A stretch of 47,516 bases of DNA from assembly GCA_016929295.1 (NCBI GenBank), contig JAFGJB010000365.1:1-47516 (forward strand), given 5' to 3'. A model generated the notes under the pieces. The model had not been told where the DNA came from. It did not search any database and worked only from the letters and a program-made list of their open reading frames with translations. Position 1 is the first letter of the stretch, and each line of letters starts with the position of its first letter. A program made the position numbers and the translations under genes. The stretch is from Candidatus Zhuqueibacterota bacterium (GTDB taxonomy: Bacteria; Zhuqueibacterota; Zhuqueibacteria; Residuimicrobiales; Krinioviventaceae). Shown here in pieces: positions 1 to 9,438 of this stretch.

Positions 1-86
1 TCGCGATGGAAGAGGGATTGCGTTTTGCGATTCGCGAGGGTGGGCGAACCGTTGGCGCCGGCGTCGTGACAAAGATCATTGCCTAG
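1..86 (+). CDS. tuf: Elongation factor Tu, C-terminal end (partial)
   Basis: The frame ending in TAG at 84-86 encodes 27 residues matching the extreme C-terminus of EF-Tu domain 3, including the hallmark GLRFAIREGGRTVGAG segment. EF-Tu delivers aminoacyl-tRNA to the ribosome as a GTP complex. The rest of the gene lies before the window. It sits 37 bp upstream of rpsJ, the usual str-to-S10 junction, so the two are probably co-transcribed. Only the tail is visible, but the motif is very characteristic. Confidence 0.93.
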   Translation, partial: AMEEGLRFAIREGGRTVGAGVVTKIIA

Positions 87-123
87 TGAAATGAATGTCA
101 TCATAACAGTTGGAGTTAATTAA

Positions 124-432
124 ATGGCGGGTCAAAAAATTCGGATCAAGCTCAAAGCTTACGATCATCGCCTCATTGACAAATCGACTGAGAAAATAAT
201 AAAGACCGCAAAGACGACGGGCGCGATGATCAGTGGCCCGATTCCACTGCCGACAAATCGGTCAGTCTATACAGTCAATCGGTCGCCTCATGTTGATAAA
301 AAGTCTCGTGAGCAGTTTGAAACTCGAGTTCATAAAAGATTGGTCGATATTCTCAACTCTTCTCCCAAGACGGTCGACGCTTTGATGAAACTGGAGTTGC
401 CGGCCGGCGTGGATGTTGAGATAAAGGTCTGA
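124..432 (+). CDS. rpsJ: 30S ribosomal protein S10 (NusE)
   Basis: This 102-residue protein has the normal S10 length and its conserved features, including the [14 protein letters not shown] start and the GPIPLPT loop. S10 helps assemble the 30S head and also acts as NusE in transcription antitermination. A GGAG at 112-115 lies 8 bases before the ATG. It is the first gene of the S10 section and directly follows tuf. Confidence is high from motif, length and position. Confidence 0.98.
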   Translation: MAGQKIRIKLKAYDHRLIDKSTEKIIKTAKTTGAMISGPIPLPTNRSVYTVNRSPHVDKKSREQFETRVHKRLVDILNSSPKTVDALMKLELPAGVDVEIKV

Positions 433-496
433 TCTCTGCAGTCGGTCGGAATTGAGATCCGTTCTTTCTGTCGAGTAAAAAGAGTTTGGAAAACAC

Positions 497-1117
497 ATGC
501 GCGGAATAATTGGAAAAAAAATAGGAATGACTCGTCTTTTCGACGATGTCGGCAATGCTTATGGGATCACCATCATCGAGGCTGGTCCCTGCTACGTCAC
601 CCAGGTAAAGTCTGTCGAGAATGACGGCTACCAAGCCATTCAAATCGGTTTTGCCGAGAAAAAAGAAAAGCAGGCGACAAAGGCGGAAATTGGTCACGTT
701 GCCGCTGCCGGCCTGAAGCCGTTTCGCATTCTCAAAGAATTTCGTGATTTTGAGAGTGAAAAGCCGCTTGAAAAGGGTGTGGAAATTAAAGTCGATATAT
801 TCCACGAAGGTGAGAAAGTCAATGTCACGGGCGTCACCAAAGGTCGTGGTTTTGCCGGTGTGATGCGGCGCCATCACTTTAGCGGCGGTCCGCAGACACA
901 TGGCCAGAGCGACAGGTGGCGAGCACCTGGTTCGATTGGTTCGTCGTCCTGGCCTTCGAGGGTCCTCAAAGGATTGAGAATGGCGGGACGAATGGGCGGC
1001 AACAACGTGACGATGCGCAACGTCCAAATCCTCAAAGTGGACGCGGAGAATAATATTATGCTTTTAAAGGGCGCTATTCCCGGCGCCAATAATAGTATTG
1101 TTTTTATCAGAAAGTAA
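497..1117 (+). CDS. rplC: 50S ribosomal protein L3
   Basis: The 206-residue protein begins with the L3 signature GIIGKKIGMTRLF. It contains the central extension that reaches the peptidyl-transferase centre (KGRGFAGVMRRHHFSGGP, then the HGQSDRWRAPGSIG segment). L3 initiates 50S assembly by binding 23S rRNA. The 64-bp gap after rpsJ is among the larger ones in this cluster. The gene is followed 6 bp later by rplD, the canonical S10 order. Confidence 0.98.
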   Translation: MRGIIGKKIGMTRLFDDVGNAYGITIIEAGPCYVTQVKSVENDGYQAIQIGFAEKKEKQATKAEIGHVAAAGLKPFRILKEFRDFESEKPLEKGVEIKVDIFHEGEKVNVTGVTKGRGFAGVMRRHHFSGGPQTHGQSDRWRAPGSIGSSSWPSRVLKGLRMAGRMGGNNVTMRNVQILKVDAENNIMLLKGAIPGANNSIVFIRK

Positions 1118-1123
1118 GATAGT

Positions 1124-1753
1124 ATGGAACTCACAGTTTACACGAAACAGGGCGCCTCAGCGGGCCGAACAGTCGATGTTCCCGATACGGTTTTTGCTGT
1201 AGAGCCAAACGAGCATGCGGTCTATCTGGCTGTTCAGGCGCAGCGCAAAAATTCTCGCCAGGGCACACGTGCGACAAAGAACCGCTCTCTGGTTTCCGGT
1301 GGTGGCAAGAAGCCATGGAAGCAGAAGGGTCGTGGAACAGCTCGCTCGGGTTCAAGCCGTTCACCCATATGGCGTGGCGGTGGCACGGTATTCGGACCGC
1401 AGCCAATTGATTTCAGGTACAGATTGCCAAAGAAGGTGAAAAAGCTGGCGCGCGTCTCCGTGCTCTCTGCAAAAGTGAAAGAAGATCAAGTGAAAATACT
1501 TGAAGATTTTACATTTGATCAGGCAAAAACCAAAGAGATGTTTCGCATTCTCTCCGGATTGGGTTTGGAAAACACCAGAACGCTCCTTCTCCTGCCGGCG
1601 CACGACGAAAAGGTCTATTTGGCAAGCAGGAACCTGAAAAATCTGCAAGTTGCTGTGGCGACCGATGCCTCGGCATATGACCTCATCCGTTGTCAGACGC
1701 TGCTCATCATGGAAGGCGCCATTGAAAAGCTAAAAGGTGTGCTGTTATCATGA
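1124..1753 (+). CDS. rplD: 50S ribosomal protein L4
   Basis: The 209-residue protein has the L4 layout. A globular N-terminus is followed by the basic glycine-rich loop around residues 45-95 (KKPWKQKGRGTARSG and WRGGGTVFGP) that lines the peptide exit tunnel, and then a Rossmann-like C-terminal part. In E. coli, L4 also represses its own operon. Whether that happens here cannot be seen. Its stop overlaps the ATG of rplW (ATGA), suggesting translational coupling. Confidence 0.98.
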   Translation: MELTVYTKQGASAGRTVDVPDTVFAVEPNEHAVYLAVQAQRKNSRQGTRATKNRSLVSGGGKKPWKQKGRGTARSGSSRSPIWRGGGTVFGPQPIDFRYRLPKKVKKLARVSVLSAKVKEDQVKILEDFTFDQAKTKEMFRILSGLGLENTRTLLLLPAHDEKVYLASRNLKNLQVAVATDASAYDLIRCQTLLIMEGAIEKLKGVLLS

Positions 1754-2052
1754 AAAGTCAAAGAGAAATATTAGTACGGCCGATTCTCACAGAAAAAATG
1801 CTGAAAATGCAGGAGACCGCTCGGAAATACGGTTTTGTCGTCAATATCGAGGCCAACAAAATCGAGATTAAAGATGCTGTCGAAAAAAAATTTGATGTCT
1901 CTGTCATCAACGTCGCGACGATGAAGGTGAAGGGCAAGACCAAACAGAGCAATACCAGGCGTGGCCTGACTCACGGCAAAAGACCGGACTGGAAAAAGGC
2001 GATCGTCACTTTGCGAGAAGGCGATTCAATTGATTTCTTTGCGACGACATAA
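1750..2052 (+). CDS. rplW: 50S ribosomal protein L23
   Basis: The 100-residue protein carries L23 features: the PILTEKM motif near residues 11-17 and the conserved VEKKFDVSVINVATMKVKGK stretch. L23 sits at the tunnel exit and is the docking point for trigger factor, SRP and the translocon. The start overlaps the rplD stop by 4 bp. Length and order are standard. Confidence 0.97.
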   Translation: MKSQREILVRPILTEKMLKMQETARKYGFVVNIEANKIEIKDAVEKKFDVSVINVATMKVKGKTKQSNTRRGLTHGKRPDWKKAIVTLREGDSIDFFATT

Positions 2053-2079
2053 TGACGATGGCATGTGAGGAGAAACTTT

Positions 2080-2904
2080 ATGGCCGTAAAATCATTTAAA
2101 CCAAAGACTCCCGGGCAGCGGTTCAGGACCGTCAGTTCATTCGCCGAAGTGACGGAGAGCAAACCTGAAAAATCATTGCTGACACCATTGAGCAAAACAG
2201 GAGGCCGCAATAACCTTGGCCGCATCACAGCGCGTAGAAGAGGCGGCGGCCATAAGAGAACGTATCGAATTATCGATTTCAAGCGCGATAAATTTGATAT
2301 ACCTGCCAGAGTCGCCTCCATTCAGTATGATCCAAACAGAAGTGCGTTCATCGCGCTGCTCAATTATGTGGATGGCGAAAAGAGATACATCATTGCTCCG
2401 CACGGATTAAATGTGGGTGATACACTGGTGTCTGGTGAACGACCTGAAATTCGAGCGGGCAACTCAATGCCATTGGCGAATATTCCTCTGGGTACGACCA
2501 TTCACAATGTTGAGTTGAAAGCCGGCAAAGGTGGCCAGATAGCCCGCGGCGCCGGTATGGGCGTGCAATTGATGGCGCGCGAAGGGAACTATGCCACCCT
2601 GAAATTACCCTCCGGGGAAGTGAGATTGGTTCGCACAGAATGCAGAGCGACCATCGGGCAGGTGGGAAATCTGGATCATGAGAATATCACGATCGGCAAA
2701 GCCGGCCGATCACGCTGGCTGGGCAAACGTCCAAAAGTCCGTGGCGTTGCCATGAATCCCATCGATCACCCGATGGGCGGCGGAGAAGGAAAAAGTTCAG
2801 GCGGACGTCATCCCTGTACGCCATGGGGTAAACCAACCAAAGGCTACAAGACACGGAAGCGTCAGGTCTCTGACGGGCTCATCATAAAACGCAGGAATAA
2901 ATAG
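2080..2904 (+). CDS. rplB: 50S ribosomal protein L2
   Basis: From the ATG at 2080 the product is 274 residues, the usual L2 length, beginning [14 protein letters not shown]. An in-frame GTG at 2065 would add five residues but overlaps the purine-rich ribosome binding site (GAGGAG near 2067-2072), so 2080 is preferred. The C-terminal [16 protein letters not shown] segment holds the conserved histidine near the peptidyl-transferase centre. L2 is needed for subunit association and peptide-bond formation. Confidence 0.98.
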   Translation: MAVKSFKPKTPGQRFRTVSSFAEVTESKPEKSLLTPLSKTGGRNNLGRITARRRGGGHKRTYRIIDFKRDKFDIPARVASIQYDPNRSAFIALLNYVDGEKRYIIAPHGLNVGDTLVSGERPEIRAGNSMPLANIPLGTTIHNVELKAGKGGQIARGAGMGVQLMAREGNYATLKLPSGEVRLVRTECRATIGQVGNLDHENITIGKAGRSRWLGKRPKVRGVAMNPIDHPMGGGEGKSSGGRHPCTPWGKPTKGYKTRKRQVSDGLIIKRRNK

Positions 2905-2915
2905 GATTTCACGTA

Positions 2916-3197
2916 ATGGCACGATCCGTAAAAAAAGGTCCTTACATTGACGAAAAGCTTTTGAAGAAAATCAATGCCTTGAATGATGCCAATGAAAAAA
3001 AGGTGATCAAAACATGGGCTCGTCGCTCCACTATACCACCTGAATTCATCGGACATACGATTGCCGTCCATAACGGCAACAAGTTCATCCCGGTGTTCAT
3101 TTCAGAAAATATGGTTGGACACAAATTGGGCGAATTTTCGCCGACGCGCACGTACCGCGGGCACGTCAATAAAAAGGCCGAAAAAGTAAGAAGATAA
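2916..3197 (+). CDS. rpsS: 30S ribosomal protein S19
   Basis: The 93-residue product has the S19 hallmarks [10 protein letters not shown] at the start, [20 protein letters not shown] in the middle and the basic [15 protein letters not shown] near the end. S19 binds S13 and the 30S head and contacts the A-site tRNA region. It lies 11 bp after rplB, the standard order. Confidence 0.98.
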   Translation: MARSVKKGPYIDEKLLKKINALNDANEKKVIKTWARRSTIPPEFIGHTIAVHNGNKFIPVFISENMVGHKLGEFSPTRTYRGHVNKKAEKVRR

Positions 3198-3224
3198 TAC
3201 TAACTGCCGGTGGAGATAAACAAA

Positions 3225-3572
3225 ATGGAAGCAAAGGCGATGGCAAAATGGATTCGCATTTCTCCCTACAAGGTGAGACGCGTCGCCAATATGGTGCGGG
3301 GTTTGGGAGTTGATGATGCATTGAATATTTTACATTTTAACGGCGCCGGACCTTCATTGCCCATTGAAAAGGTCGTCAGATCCGCAGTCGCAAACTTGAT
3401 GAACAAGGAGGAAGGGGCCAAGATTTCATCTCAAGATCTCTACATCAAAGAATTGAAAGTGGATGGTGGCTTTGTGATGAAAAGATTTCGTGCCGCTTCC
3501 ATGGGCCGGGGCATGCGTATTCGAAAAAGGACGAGCCATATCTCGGTTGTTGTTGCGCAAAAGCAAGACTAA
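3225..3572 (+). CDS. rplV: 50S ribosomal protein L22
   Basis: The preferred start is the ATG at 3225, giving 115 residues starting MEAKAMAKWIRISPYKVRRV. A GTG at 3210 would overlap the GGTGGAG ribosome binding site at 3209-3215. L22 contributes a beta-hairpin to the narrowest part of the exit tunnel. Here that is the segment ending AASMGRGMRIRKRTSHISVV. Size and context are typical. Confidence 0.97.
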   Translation: MEAKAMAKWIRISPYKVRRVANMVRGLGVDDALNILHFNGAGPSLPIEKVVRSAVANLMNKEEGAKISSQDLYIKELKVDGGFVMKRFRAASMGRGMRIRKRTSHISVVVAQKQD

Positions 3573-3588
3573 TTTTTAGGAGAAAGGT

Positions 3589-4230
3589 TTGGGACAGAAA
3601 ACAAATCCTATTGGCTTTCGACTGGGTGTCATTCGAACCTGGGATTCCAAATGGTTCGATGAAAAGAATTTCGATGAAAAGTTGGCAGAAGATTTAATGC
3701 TGCGCAAATATGTCCATAATCGCCTGCAAAGAGCCAGCATATCGCGCATCATCATCGAAAGGACCCCCAAGCAAATTACCTTGACAATATACACAGCCCG
3801 TCCGGGTATCGTCATCGGTCGCAAGGGAGCTGAGGTCGACAAGCTGAAAGAGGAGCTGCAACGGATCACCGGCCAAGATATTCAGTTGAATATTAACGAG
3901 ATCAAGCGACCGGAGCTGGATGCAAAACTCGTAGCGGACAATATTGCCAGTCAACTGGCCGGCAAAATATCATTCCGTCGCGCCATGAAAAAAGCAATCA
4001 TGTCGGCGATGAGAATGGGCGCAGAAGGCATACGAATCAGTTGCGCCGGCCGACTGGGCGGCGCTGAGATGGCTCGTCGAGAACAGTACAAGCAGGGCCG
4101 GATTCCACTTCACACCCTGCGCGCGGATATTGATTATGCGACGGCAAATTCATATACGACATATGGCATCATTGGCGTGAAAGTATGGATCTGCAAAGGT
4201 GAAGTCATCGGCGAGATGATGGAAGAGTAG
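3589..4230 (+). CDS. rpsC: 30S ribosomal protein S3 (TTG start)
   Basis: The 213-residue product begins [14 protein letters not shown], the family N-terminus, but the start codon is TTG with AGGAGAAAGG just upstream. A KH RNA-binding domain with the GRKG loop lies near residues 77-80, and the C-terminal domain carries the [10 protein letters not shown] segment. S3 helps form the mRNA entry tunnel and its helicase function. TTG initiation recurs in rpsN, rpsM and rpsK in this cluster. Confidence 0.97.
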   Translation: MGQKTNPIGFRLGVIRTWDSKWFDEKNFDEKLAEDLMLRKYVHNRLQRASISRIIIERTPKQITLTIYTARPGIVIGRKGAEVDKLKEELQRITGQDIQLNINEIKRPELDAKLVADNIASQLAGKISFRRAMKKAIMSAMRMGAEGIRISCAGRLGGAEMARREQYKQGRIPLHTLRADIDYATANSYTTYGIIGVKVWICKGEVIGEMMEE

Positions 4231-4254
4231 TGACGACTTTGGAGAAATAATCTC

Positions 4255-4674
4255 ATGTTAATGCCAAAACGCATTAAATATCGCAAGCAACAGCGCGGGC
4301 GAATGACCGGCAAAGCTGTCCGGGGATCCCGCTTATCTTTCGGAACATATGGTTTGAAAGCGCTTGAGCCGGCGTGGATCACAGCCCGGCAGATTGAGGC
4401 CGCTCGTGTGGCGATGACGAGATATGTCCGACGGAGTGGCAAGATATGGATCCGGATTTTTCCGGACAAACCGGTGACGAAAAAGCCGGCGGAGACGCGT
4501 ATGGGCAAAGGCAAAGGCGCGCCCGAGCTGTGGGTCGCTGTCATCAAGCCCGGACGAATTCTCTTTGAAATGGAAGGTATACCGGAAGAGACAGCGCACG
4601 AGGCACTCCGGCTGGCCGCACACAAGCTGCCTATCAAAACGAAATTTATCACCGCTTCAGACTTTGGAGACTAG
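4255..4674 (+). CDS. rplP: 50S ribosomal protein L16
   Basis: The 139-residue protein starts [19 protein letters not shown] and has the conserved [13 protein letters not shown] and [18 protein letters not shown] segments. L16 sits near the A-site tRNA elbow on the 50S subunit and matures late in assembly. It lies between rpsC and rpmC as in other S10 operons. An ATG two codons downstream is possible, but the longer start matches the family. Confidence 0.97.
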   Translation: MLMPKRIKYRKQQRGRMTGKAVRGSRLSFGTYGLKALEPAWITARQIEAARVAMTRYVRRSGKIWIRIFPDKPVTKKPAETRMGKGKGAPELWVAVIKPGRILFEMEGIPEETAHEALRLAAHKLPIKTKFITASDFGD

Positions 4675-4678
4675 TATA

Positions 4679-4888
4679 ATGAAGATGGACGAGATTCGTC
4701 AATTAACGACAAATGAAATTAGAGTTCATCTTGAAGACGCACTGGAGGAGATGGAGAATCTGCGTTTTCTGCATTCCACCCATCAACTTGATAATCCCAT
4801 GCGTCTTCGGTTGCTGCGTAAAGATATCGCCCGTTACAAAACAGTCTTGCGGGCACATGAGCTTGAGCATGAGCCGTTGTCAAAGTAA
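4679..4888 (+). CDS. rpmC: 50S ribosomal protein L29
   Basis: The open frame extends upstream into rplP, but the real start is the ATG at 4679, with GGAG 9 bases upstream. This gives 69 residues. The protein is a two-helix hairpin with the L29 patterns MDEIRQLTTNEI and the NPMRLRLLRKDIARYKT helix. L29 contacts L23 near the tunnel exit. It starts 4 bp after the rplP stop. Confidence 0.95.
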   Translation: MKMDEIRQLTTNEIRVHLEDALEEMENLRFLHSTHQLDNPMRLRLLRKDIARYKTVLRAHELEHEPLSK

Positions 4889-4907
4889 TCGTTATTGGAG
4901 ATAAAAA

Positions 4908-5162
4908 GTGGATCGAGGCCGAAGAAAAGTCATTCAGGGTGTGGTTTCCAGCGATAAAATGGATAAAAGCCGTGTTGTCGTTGTCGAACACCGGGTGAAA
5001 CATCCCCTTTATAAAAAATTTGTGAAAAAAACGTCCAAATTTATGGCACATGATGAACAGAATGAAAGCCATATCGGCGACGTTGTAAGGATCATGGAAA
5101 CGCGGCCATTGAGTAAAAATAAATGCTGGCGCCTCGTGGAGATTGTTGAAAGAGCAAAATAG
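4908..5162 (+). CDS. rpsQ: 30S ribosomal protein S17 (GTG start)
   Basis: The 84-residue OB-fold protein starts at GTG with TTGGAGAT upstream. Diagnostic segments are [33 protein letters not shown] and the C-terminal [18 protein letters not shown]17 binds 16S rRNA early in 30S assembly. It is the last gene of the S10 section and is followed 29 bp later by rplN. Confidence 0.97.
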   Translation: MDRGRRKVIQGVVSSDKMDKSRVVVVEHRVKHPLYKKFVKKTSKFMAHDEQNESHIGDVVRIMETRPLSKNKCWRLVEIVERAK

Positions 5163-5191
5163 TACAACTGCCCAAGCTGAAGGGAAATGAA

Positions 5192-5560
5192 ATGATTCAG
5201 GAATATACCAAATTAAACGTCGCGGATAACACGGGCGCTAAAAAGGTTCAATGCATCCGCGTCCTGGGCGGCAGCAAGAGAAAATATGCGGGAATCGGCG
5301 ACATCATCGTCGTCTCTGTGAAGCAAGCGTTGCCAAACGCAGCCGTTAAAAAAGGCGATAAGAGCAGAGCTGTGATTGTGCGGACGACAAAAGAAAGTCG
5401 GCGCAAGGATGGCTCTTATATTCGATTTGACGAAAATGCCGCCGTCCTGATTAACGAAGCCGGTGAACCAAAGGGAACTCGTATTTTCGGGCCGGTCGCT
5501 CGCGAACTGCGCGAAAAGCAGTTCATGAAGATTTTATCCCTGGCGCCAGAAGTCATTTGA
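5192..5560 (+). CDS. rplN: 50S ribosomal protein L14
   Basis: This protein has 122 residues, the exact typical L14 length. It starts [18 protein letters not shown] and contains the conserved [11 protein letters not shown] and [19 protein letters not shown] patterns. L14 forms the inter-subunit bridge with 16S rRNA and binds L19 and the silencing factor RsfS. It opens the spc section, which here joins the S10 section without a terminator. Confidence 0.98.
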   Translation: MIQEYTKLNVADNTGAKKVQCIRVLGGSKRKYAGIGDIIVVSVKQALPNAAVKKGDKSRAVIVRTTKESRRKDGSYIRFDENAAVLINEAGEPKGTRIFGPVARELREKQFMKILSLAPEVI

Positions 5561-5584
5561 GTTCATTAAAGATCGGATTGTCAT

Positions 5585-5917
5585 ATGCGTGTTAGAAAAA
5601 ATGATCAGGTGTTGGTGTTATCAGGAAACTATAAAGGCAAAAAGGGCAAGGTGCTCAAAGTCTTTCCTGAGCAGAACAGGATTATCGTCGAAGGCGTCAA
5701 TTTCATCAAACGTCACAGCAGGCCGACGCAGCAGAATCCCCAGGGTGGAATTATTGAGAAAGAGGCGCCGATACACGTCTCAAACGTGATGGTTGTGTGC
5801 CCCAAATGTTCGACACCCGCTCGCATGGGGCGACAGACTGTTTACGACGAGACGCGGAAGCGAAAGAATAGTGTCCGCGTCTGTAAAAATTGTGGCGAAA
5901 TGTTGGTTTCTAAATAA
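5585..5917 (+). CDS. rplX: 50S ribosomal protein L24, zinc-ribbon form
   Basis: The 110-residue protein has an N-terminal KOW motif ([17 protein letters not shown]) and the [22 protein letters not shown] segment. The C-terminal part retains four cysteines, C72-x2-C75 and C100-x2-C103, arranged as a zinc ribbon. This is the cysteine-bearing L24 type. Many bacteria have lost these residues. L24 is an assembly initiator near the tunnel exit. Confidence 0.97.
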   Translation: MRVRKNDQVLVLSGNYKGKKGKVLKVFPEQNRIIVEGVNFIKRHSRPTQQNPQGGIIEKEAPIHVSNVMVVCPKCSTPARMGRQTVYDETRKRKNSVRVCKNCGEMLVSK

Positions 5918-5937
5918 TATTCCAGTGGACCAAGAGA

Positions 5938-6498
5938 ATGGCAAAAAAAGATGTTTACAGACCGAGACTGATCGAGACCTTTAGAAAAGAGATTGCCGGT
6001 CAGTTGCAGGAAAAGTTTAAATACGACAATGTGCACCAAATCCCGCGATTGGAAAAGATCGTCCTCAACATCGGCGTGGGTGAGGCGACTGAAAATGTCA
6101 AGAATTTGGACGGCGCATTGGATGACTTGACAAAGATCAGCGGACAAAAGCCGGTGGTGCGTCGCGCGAAAAAGTCCATTTCTAACTTTAAGCTGCGCGC
6201 CGGCATGCCGATCGGTTGTTCTGTCACGTTGCGAAAAGATCGTATGTACGAGTTTTTTGACCGTCTCATCAGCATCGCCATTCCGCGGATTCGCGACTTT
6301 CGCGGTTTGCCGGCCAAGTTTGATGGACGAGGGAATTACAATTTTTCCGTCAAAGAGCAAATCGTATTTCCCGAGATAGATTATGACAAGATTGACAAAA
6401 TTCGCGGCATCAATATAACCATTGTGACGACAGCCCATTCCGATGAGGAAGCATTGGCGTTGCTCACTGCATTCGGAATGCCGTTTGTCAAAAAGTAA
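5938..6498 (+). CDS. rplE: 50S ribosomal protein L5
   Basis: The 186-residue protein shows the L5 signatures [34 protein letters not shown] and [18 protein letters not shown]5 binds 5S rRNA with L18 and contacts the P-site tRNA. Length and gene order (rplX-rplE-rpsN) are standard for a spc section. Confidence 0.98.
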   Translation: MAKKDVYRPRLIETFRKEIAGQLQEKFKYDNVHQIPRLEKIVLNIGVGEATENVKNLDGALDDLTKISGQKPVVRRAKKSISNFKLRAGMPIGCSVTLRKDRMYEFFDRLISIAIPRIRDFRGLPAKFDGRGNYNFSVKEQIVFPEIDYDKIDKIRGINITIVTTAHSDEEALALLTAFGMPFVKK

Positions 6499-6527
6499 TG
6501 GTCGAACCTTTCAAGTGAGGAGTTCTC

Positions 6528-6713
6528 TTGGCAAAGACGTGTTTGATTTACAAGGCGAAAAAAGAGCCAAAATACAAGGTGAGAAAGTATAATCGTTGCT
6601 CCCGTTGCGGCCGATCGCGAGGCTATTATCGGAAATTTGGCGTGTGCCGCATCTGTTTGAGAGAGCTGGCGCTCGATGGAAAAATCCCGGGCGTTGTCAA
6701 ATCAAGCTGGTAG
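6528..6713 (+). CDS. rpsN: 30S ribosomal protein S14, zinc-binding short form (TTG start)
   Basis: The 61-residue product is the short zinc-binding S14 type. Cysteines C24-x2-C27 and C40-x2-C43 flank [11 protein letters not shown]. It starts at TTG with GTGAGGAG upstream and ends with the canonical tail [10 protein letters not shown]14 helps assemble the 30S head. No zinc-free paralogue is in the window. Confidence 0.97.
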   Translation: MAKTCLIYKAKKEPKYKVRKYNRCSRCGRSRGYYRKFGVCRICLRELALDGKIPGVVKSSW

Positions 6714-6773
6714 TCAACAAAGAAACCATGATCTCAAAAGTTAGCCGGTTTAGGGTTGTTAGGGAGAAAATAA

Positions 6774-7172
6774 ATGTCAAAAACTGATCCCATCGCAGAT
6801 TACTTGACAAGAATCAGAAATGCGACACGGGCGAAGCACCGCAAGGTTGATATTCCTGCTTCCAATCTCAAAAAAGAGATCACCCGAATTTTGCAGGAAG
6901 AGCACTATATTAAAAACCATATTATCATTGAAGATAATAAGCAGTCTGTCATTCGCATTTACCTCAAATATAAAGATGACGATGAGAGTGTCATCGCCGG
7001 TCTGGATCGCGTCAGTCGGCCGGGCTACAGACGATACGTCGGCAAGCGACTGATTCCGCGCGTCTATAATAATCTTGGCGTCGCCATCATGACGACGTCC
7101 CAGGGAGTGATGACAGGTCAGGAAGCGCGGCGTCGCGGCGTTGGCGGCGAAATTCTCTGCTATGTCTGGTAA
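6774..7172 (+). CDS. rpsH: 30S ribosomal protein S8
   Basis: The 132-residue protein starts MSKTDPIADYLTRIRNA and ends with the S8 tail, including TTSQGVMTGQEARRRGVGGE. S8 binds the central domain of 16S rRNA. In E. coli it represses the spc operon by binding mRNA. No matching mRNA structure was resolved here. The 60-bp gap before it contains the site TTAGGGAG used as ribosome binding site. Confidence 0.98.
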   Translation: MSKTDPIADYLTRIRNATRAKHRKVDIPASNLKKEITRILQEEHYIKNHIIIEDNKQSVIRIYLKYKDDDESVIAGLDRVSRPGYRRYVGKRLIPRVYNNLGVAIMTTSQGVMTGQEARRRGVGGEILCYVW

Positions 7173-7195
7173 AAAAAGATGATGAGGAGTTCATT

Positions 7196-7732
7196 GTGTC
7201 ACGAGTTGGAAAACAACCCATATCAATACCGGAAGCCGTGACGATTCATATTGAGGATAATGTCGTCACAGCAAAAGGGCCCAAGGGTGAATTGTCAGTT
7301 GAGGTCAATAGCGATCTCACTTTAACGATGAAAGATGGCGTTCTCGCGGTCGGGCGACCCTCGGACGAAAAATATTATAAATCAATGCACGGATTATATC
7401 GGTCATTGGTGAATAATATCATCGAAGGTGTGACGAAAGGATTCGAAAAACGACTGGAGATAGTCGGCGTCGGATTCCGCGCCGAAATGAAGGGAAAGAA
7501 TCTCTTACTGTCGCTCGGCTTTTCGCACGACATTTTATTCAAGCCCAGCGCCAACATCGAGTTAGCGACTGAAGGAAATAATGTCATCATCGTCCGCGGC
7601 ATTGACAAGGTGCTTGTTGGTCAGGTCGCCGCAAAAATTCGCTCCTTTAGACCACCAGAGCCCTACAAAGGAAAAGGCGTTCGCTATGCGGGTGAAACGG
7701 TTCGACGGAAAGCCGGCAAAGCGGCCGCATAA
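7196..7732 (+). CDS. rplF: 50S ribosomal protein L6 (GTG start)
   Basis: The 178-residue product has the two L6 domains and the family signature PPEPYKGKGVRYAGE near the C-terminus. It begins SRVGKQPISIP after a GTG start with GATGAGGAG upstream. L6 lies near the sarcin-ricin loop and supports factor binding. It sits between rpsH and rplR in standard order. Confidence 0.98.
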   Translation: MSRVGKQPISIPEAVTIHIEDNVVTAKGPKGELSVEVNSDLTLTMKDGVLAVGRPSDEKYYKSMHGLYRSLVNNIIEGVTKGFEKRLEIVGVGFRAEMKGKNLLLSLGFSHDILFKPSANIELATEGNNVIIVRGIDKVLVGQVAAKIRSFRPPEPYKGKGVRYAGETVRRKAGKAAA

Positions 7733-7777
7733 TTGAGGCGATGTCTCTGAACTGAAAAATAACGTTGAGATCATACC

Positions 7778-8152
7778 ATGGCAGATAGAAATATACAAAA
7801 GCAGCGTGCGCGCGCGCGCCGTAAAAAACATCTTCAGAAGAGAATCCGCGGCACCCAGGAGCGTCCCCGACTCGTCGTGTTCCGCAGCAATAAAGAAATC
7901 TATGGTCAAATAATCGATGATGTGAAGCATGCGACCCTGGCGGCGGCGTCGACGAGATCCAAGGATATTGCTGCAGAAATCGCCGGCGCTAAAAACAAGA
8001 CTGCGCAAGCAAAGGTCGCCGGCAAACGGCTGGGTGAACTTGCCACAGCAAAAAAAATTGAGCTGGTCGTATTTGATCGGGCTGGTTATTTGTATCACGG
8101 TCGCGTCAAAGCGTTTGCCGATGGCGCCCGCGAAGGCGGCTTGAAATTTTAA
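7778..8152 (+). CDS. rplR: 50S ribosomal protein L18
   Basis: The 124-residue protein has a very basic N-terminus ([18 protein letters not shown]) followed by the conserved [21 protein letters not shown]. It ends [22 protein letters not shown], the L18 hallmark. L18 binds 5S rRNA with L5. Position between rplF and rpsE is canonical. Confidence 0.98.
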   Translation: MADRNIQKQRARARRKKHLQKRIRGTQERPRLVVFRSNKEIYGQIIDDVKHATLAAASTRSKDIAAEIAGAKNKTAQAKVAGKRLGELATAKKIELVVFDRAGYLYHGRVKAFADGAREGGLKF

Positions 8153-8190
8153 TATGAATGAAAGTATAATCTCTCAAAGAAGGTTGTCAA

Positions 8191-8739
8191 ATGGCTAGAA
8201 AACGGATGGAAAGAATCAATCCAAACGAACTTGAGCTAACTGAAAAGGTTATCCACGTCAATCGTGTTGCCAAAGTGGTCAAGGGTGGACGACGATTCAG
8301 TTTCAATGCCATTGTCGTCGTCGGCGATGGCAAAGGGACCGTCGGCATCGGCTTGGGCAAAGCGAATGAAGTATCAGATTGCATCGCCAAAGGCACAGAT
8401 GCCGCCAAAAAGAGCCTCGTGCGCGTGCCGGTGTACAACGGCACCATCACACATGAGATCGAGGGCAAATTTGGCGCCGGCCATGTTTTTCTCAAACCAG
8501 CTGCTCCTGGTACGGGCGTGATTGCCGGCGGCCCTGTTCGGGCGATCATGGAAGCCGCTGGCGTGACCGATGTTTTGACAAAAAGTCGCGGTTCCGCCAA
8601 TCCGCATAACGTTGTGAAAGCCACCATGGTCGCGCTTACCAGCTTGATGGACGTCCAGTCCATCGCACGAAAACGCGATATGGCGGTCATGCGTGTCTTT
8701 AATACGGAGCCCAAAAACCAGCCCGTTGAAACCGAATAA
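8191..8739 (+). CDS. rpsE: 30S ribosomal protein S5
   Basis: The 182-residue protein contains the double-stranded RNA-binding-like N-terminal domain ([20 protein letters not shown], then [16 protein letters not shown]) and the C-terminal [14 protein letters not shown]5 forms part of the mRNA entry channel and affects decoding fidelity. The GGRRF region is where spectinomycin-resistance changes occur in other bacteria. Its residues look wild-type. Confidence 0.98.
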   Translation: MARKRMERINPNELELTEKVIHVNRVAKVVKGGRRFSFNAIVVVGDGKGTVGIGLGKANEVSDCIAKGTDAAKKSLVRVPVYNGTITHEIEGKFGAGHVFLKPAAPGTGVIAGGPVRAIMEAAGVTDVLTKSRGSANPHNVVKATMVALTSLMDVQSIARKRDMAVMRVFNTEPKNQPVETE

Positions 8740-8762
8740 TACAATATTCAGGATGTGACAGA

Positions 8763-8957
8763 ATGGCAAAAAAGGCTGTAAAAAAACTTAAAATAACCCT
8801 GGTGCGCAGTACAATCGGTCGATTGCAGGTGCAGAAAGATACAGTGCGCGCTCTTGGTCTGCGCAAGATGCACCAGACCGTCGAACATGCCGATACGCCG
8901 GCTATTCGCGGCATGATTAACAGAGTAGCGCATCTGGTCACGGTCGAAGAAGCATAG
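8763..8957 (+). CDS. rpmD: 50S ribosomal protein L30
   Basis: The 64-residue protein is a short L30 with the conserved core [20 protein letters not shown] and [20 protein letters not shown]. Many bacteria lack this gene. Here it occupies its normal place between rpsE and rplO. Confidence 0.96.
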   Translation: MAKKAVKKLKITLVRSTIGRLQVQKDTVRALGLRKMHQTVEHADTPAIRGMINRVAHLVTVEEA

Positions 8958-9003
8958 CTGGCTTTCAGCCGCTGACACTGAACAGGATGACATTGAGGCG
9001 ATC

Positions 9004-9438
9004 ATGGATCTATCGAATTTAAAATATGCTGACGGTTCTCGCAAGAACCGCAAACGTATCGGCCGAGGTGGCGCGCATGGAAAAACAGCGTGTCGGGGCC
9101 ACAAAGGTCAACGTTCCCGCTCCGGCGCCAAGCGTCGACTCTGGTTTGAAGGCGGCCAAATGCCGATCATGCGACGGTTGCCAAAGCGTGGCTTCAAGAA
9201 CTTTAATCGTATCGAGTATCAGGTGGTTAACGTGAGTGATCTGGCGAGAATCCAGGGTGTTGAAGAAATTACTCCCGAGATCTTGCGTCAAAATGGTCTG
9301 ATCGCGAAAAGAGGCATGCCGGTGAAGGTCCTTGGCAAGGGTGAACTCGAACAGAAGGTGAATATTGCCGCAGATGCATTCAGCAAATCGGCCATAGCAA
9401 AAATCGAGGCTGCCGGCGGGAGGACGACAACATTATGA
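9004..9438 (+). CDS. rplO: 50S ribosomal protein L15
   Basis: The 144-residue protein has the glycine- and arginine-rich N-terminal half (RKNRKRIGRGGAHGKTACRG and FEGGQMPIMRRLPKRGF) and a globular C-terminal half. L15 is a late-assembly protein contacting many 23S domains. Its stop overlaps the start of secY, suggesting coupled translation of the translocon gene. Confidence 0.98.
   Translation: MDLSNLKYADGSRKNRKRIGRGGAHGKTACRGHKGQRSRSGAKRRLWFEGGQMPIMRRLPKRGFKNFNRIEYQVVNVSDLARIQGVEEITPEILRQNGLIAKRGMPVKVLGKGELEQKVNIAADAFSKSAIAKIEAAGGRTTTL

Noticed and set aside
353-1027. A long minus-strand frame of 224 codons across rplC
   Set aside because: It is antisense to an unmistakable ribosomal gene and shows no domain or promoter. 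It is a shadow of the coding strand.
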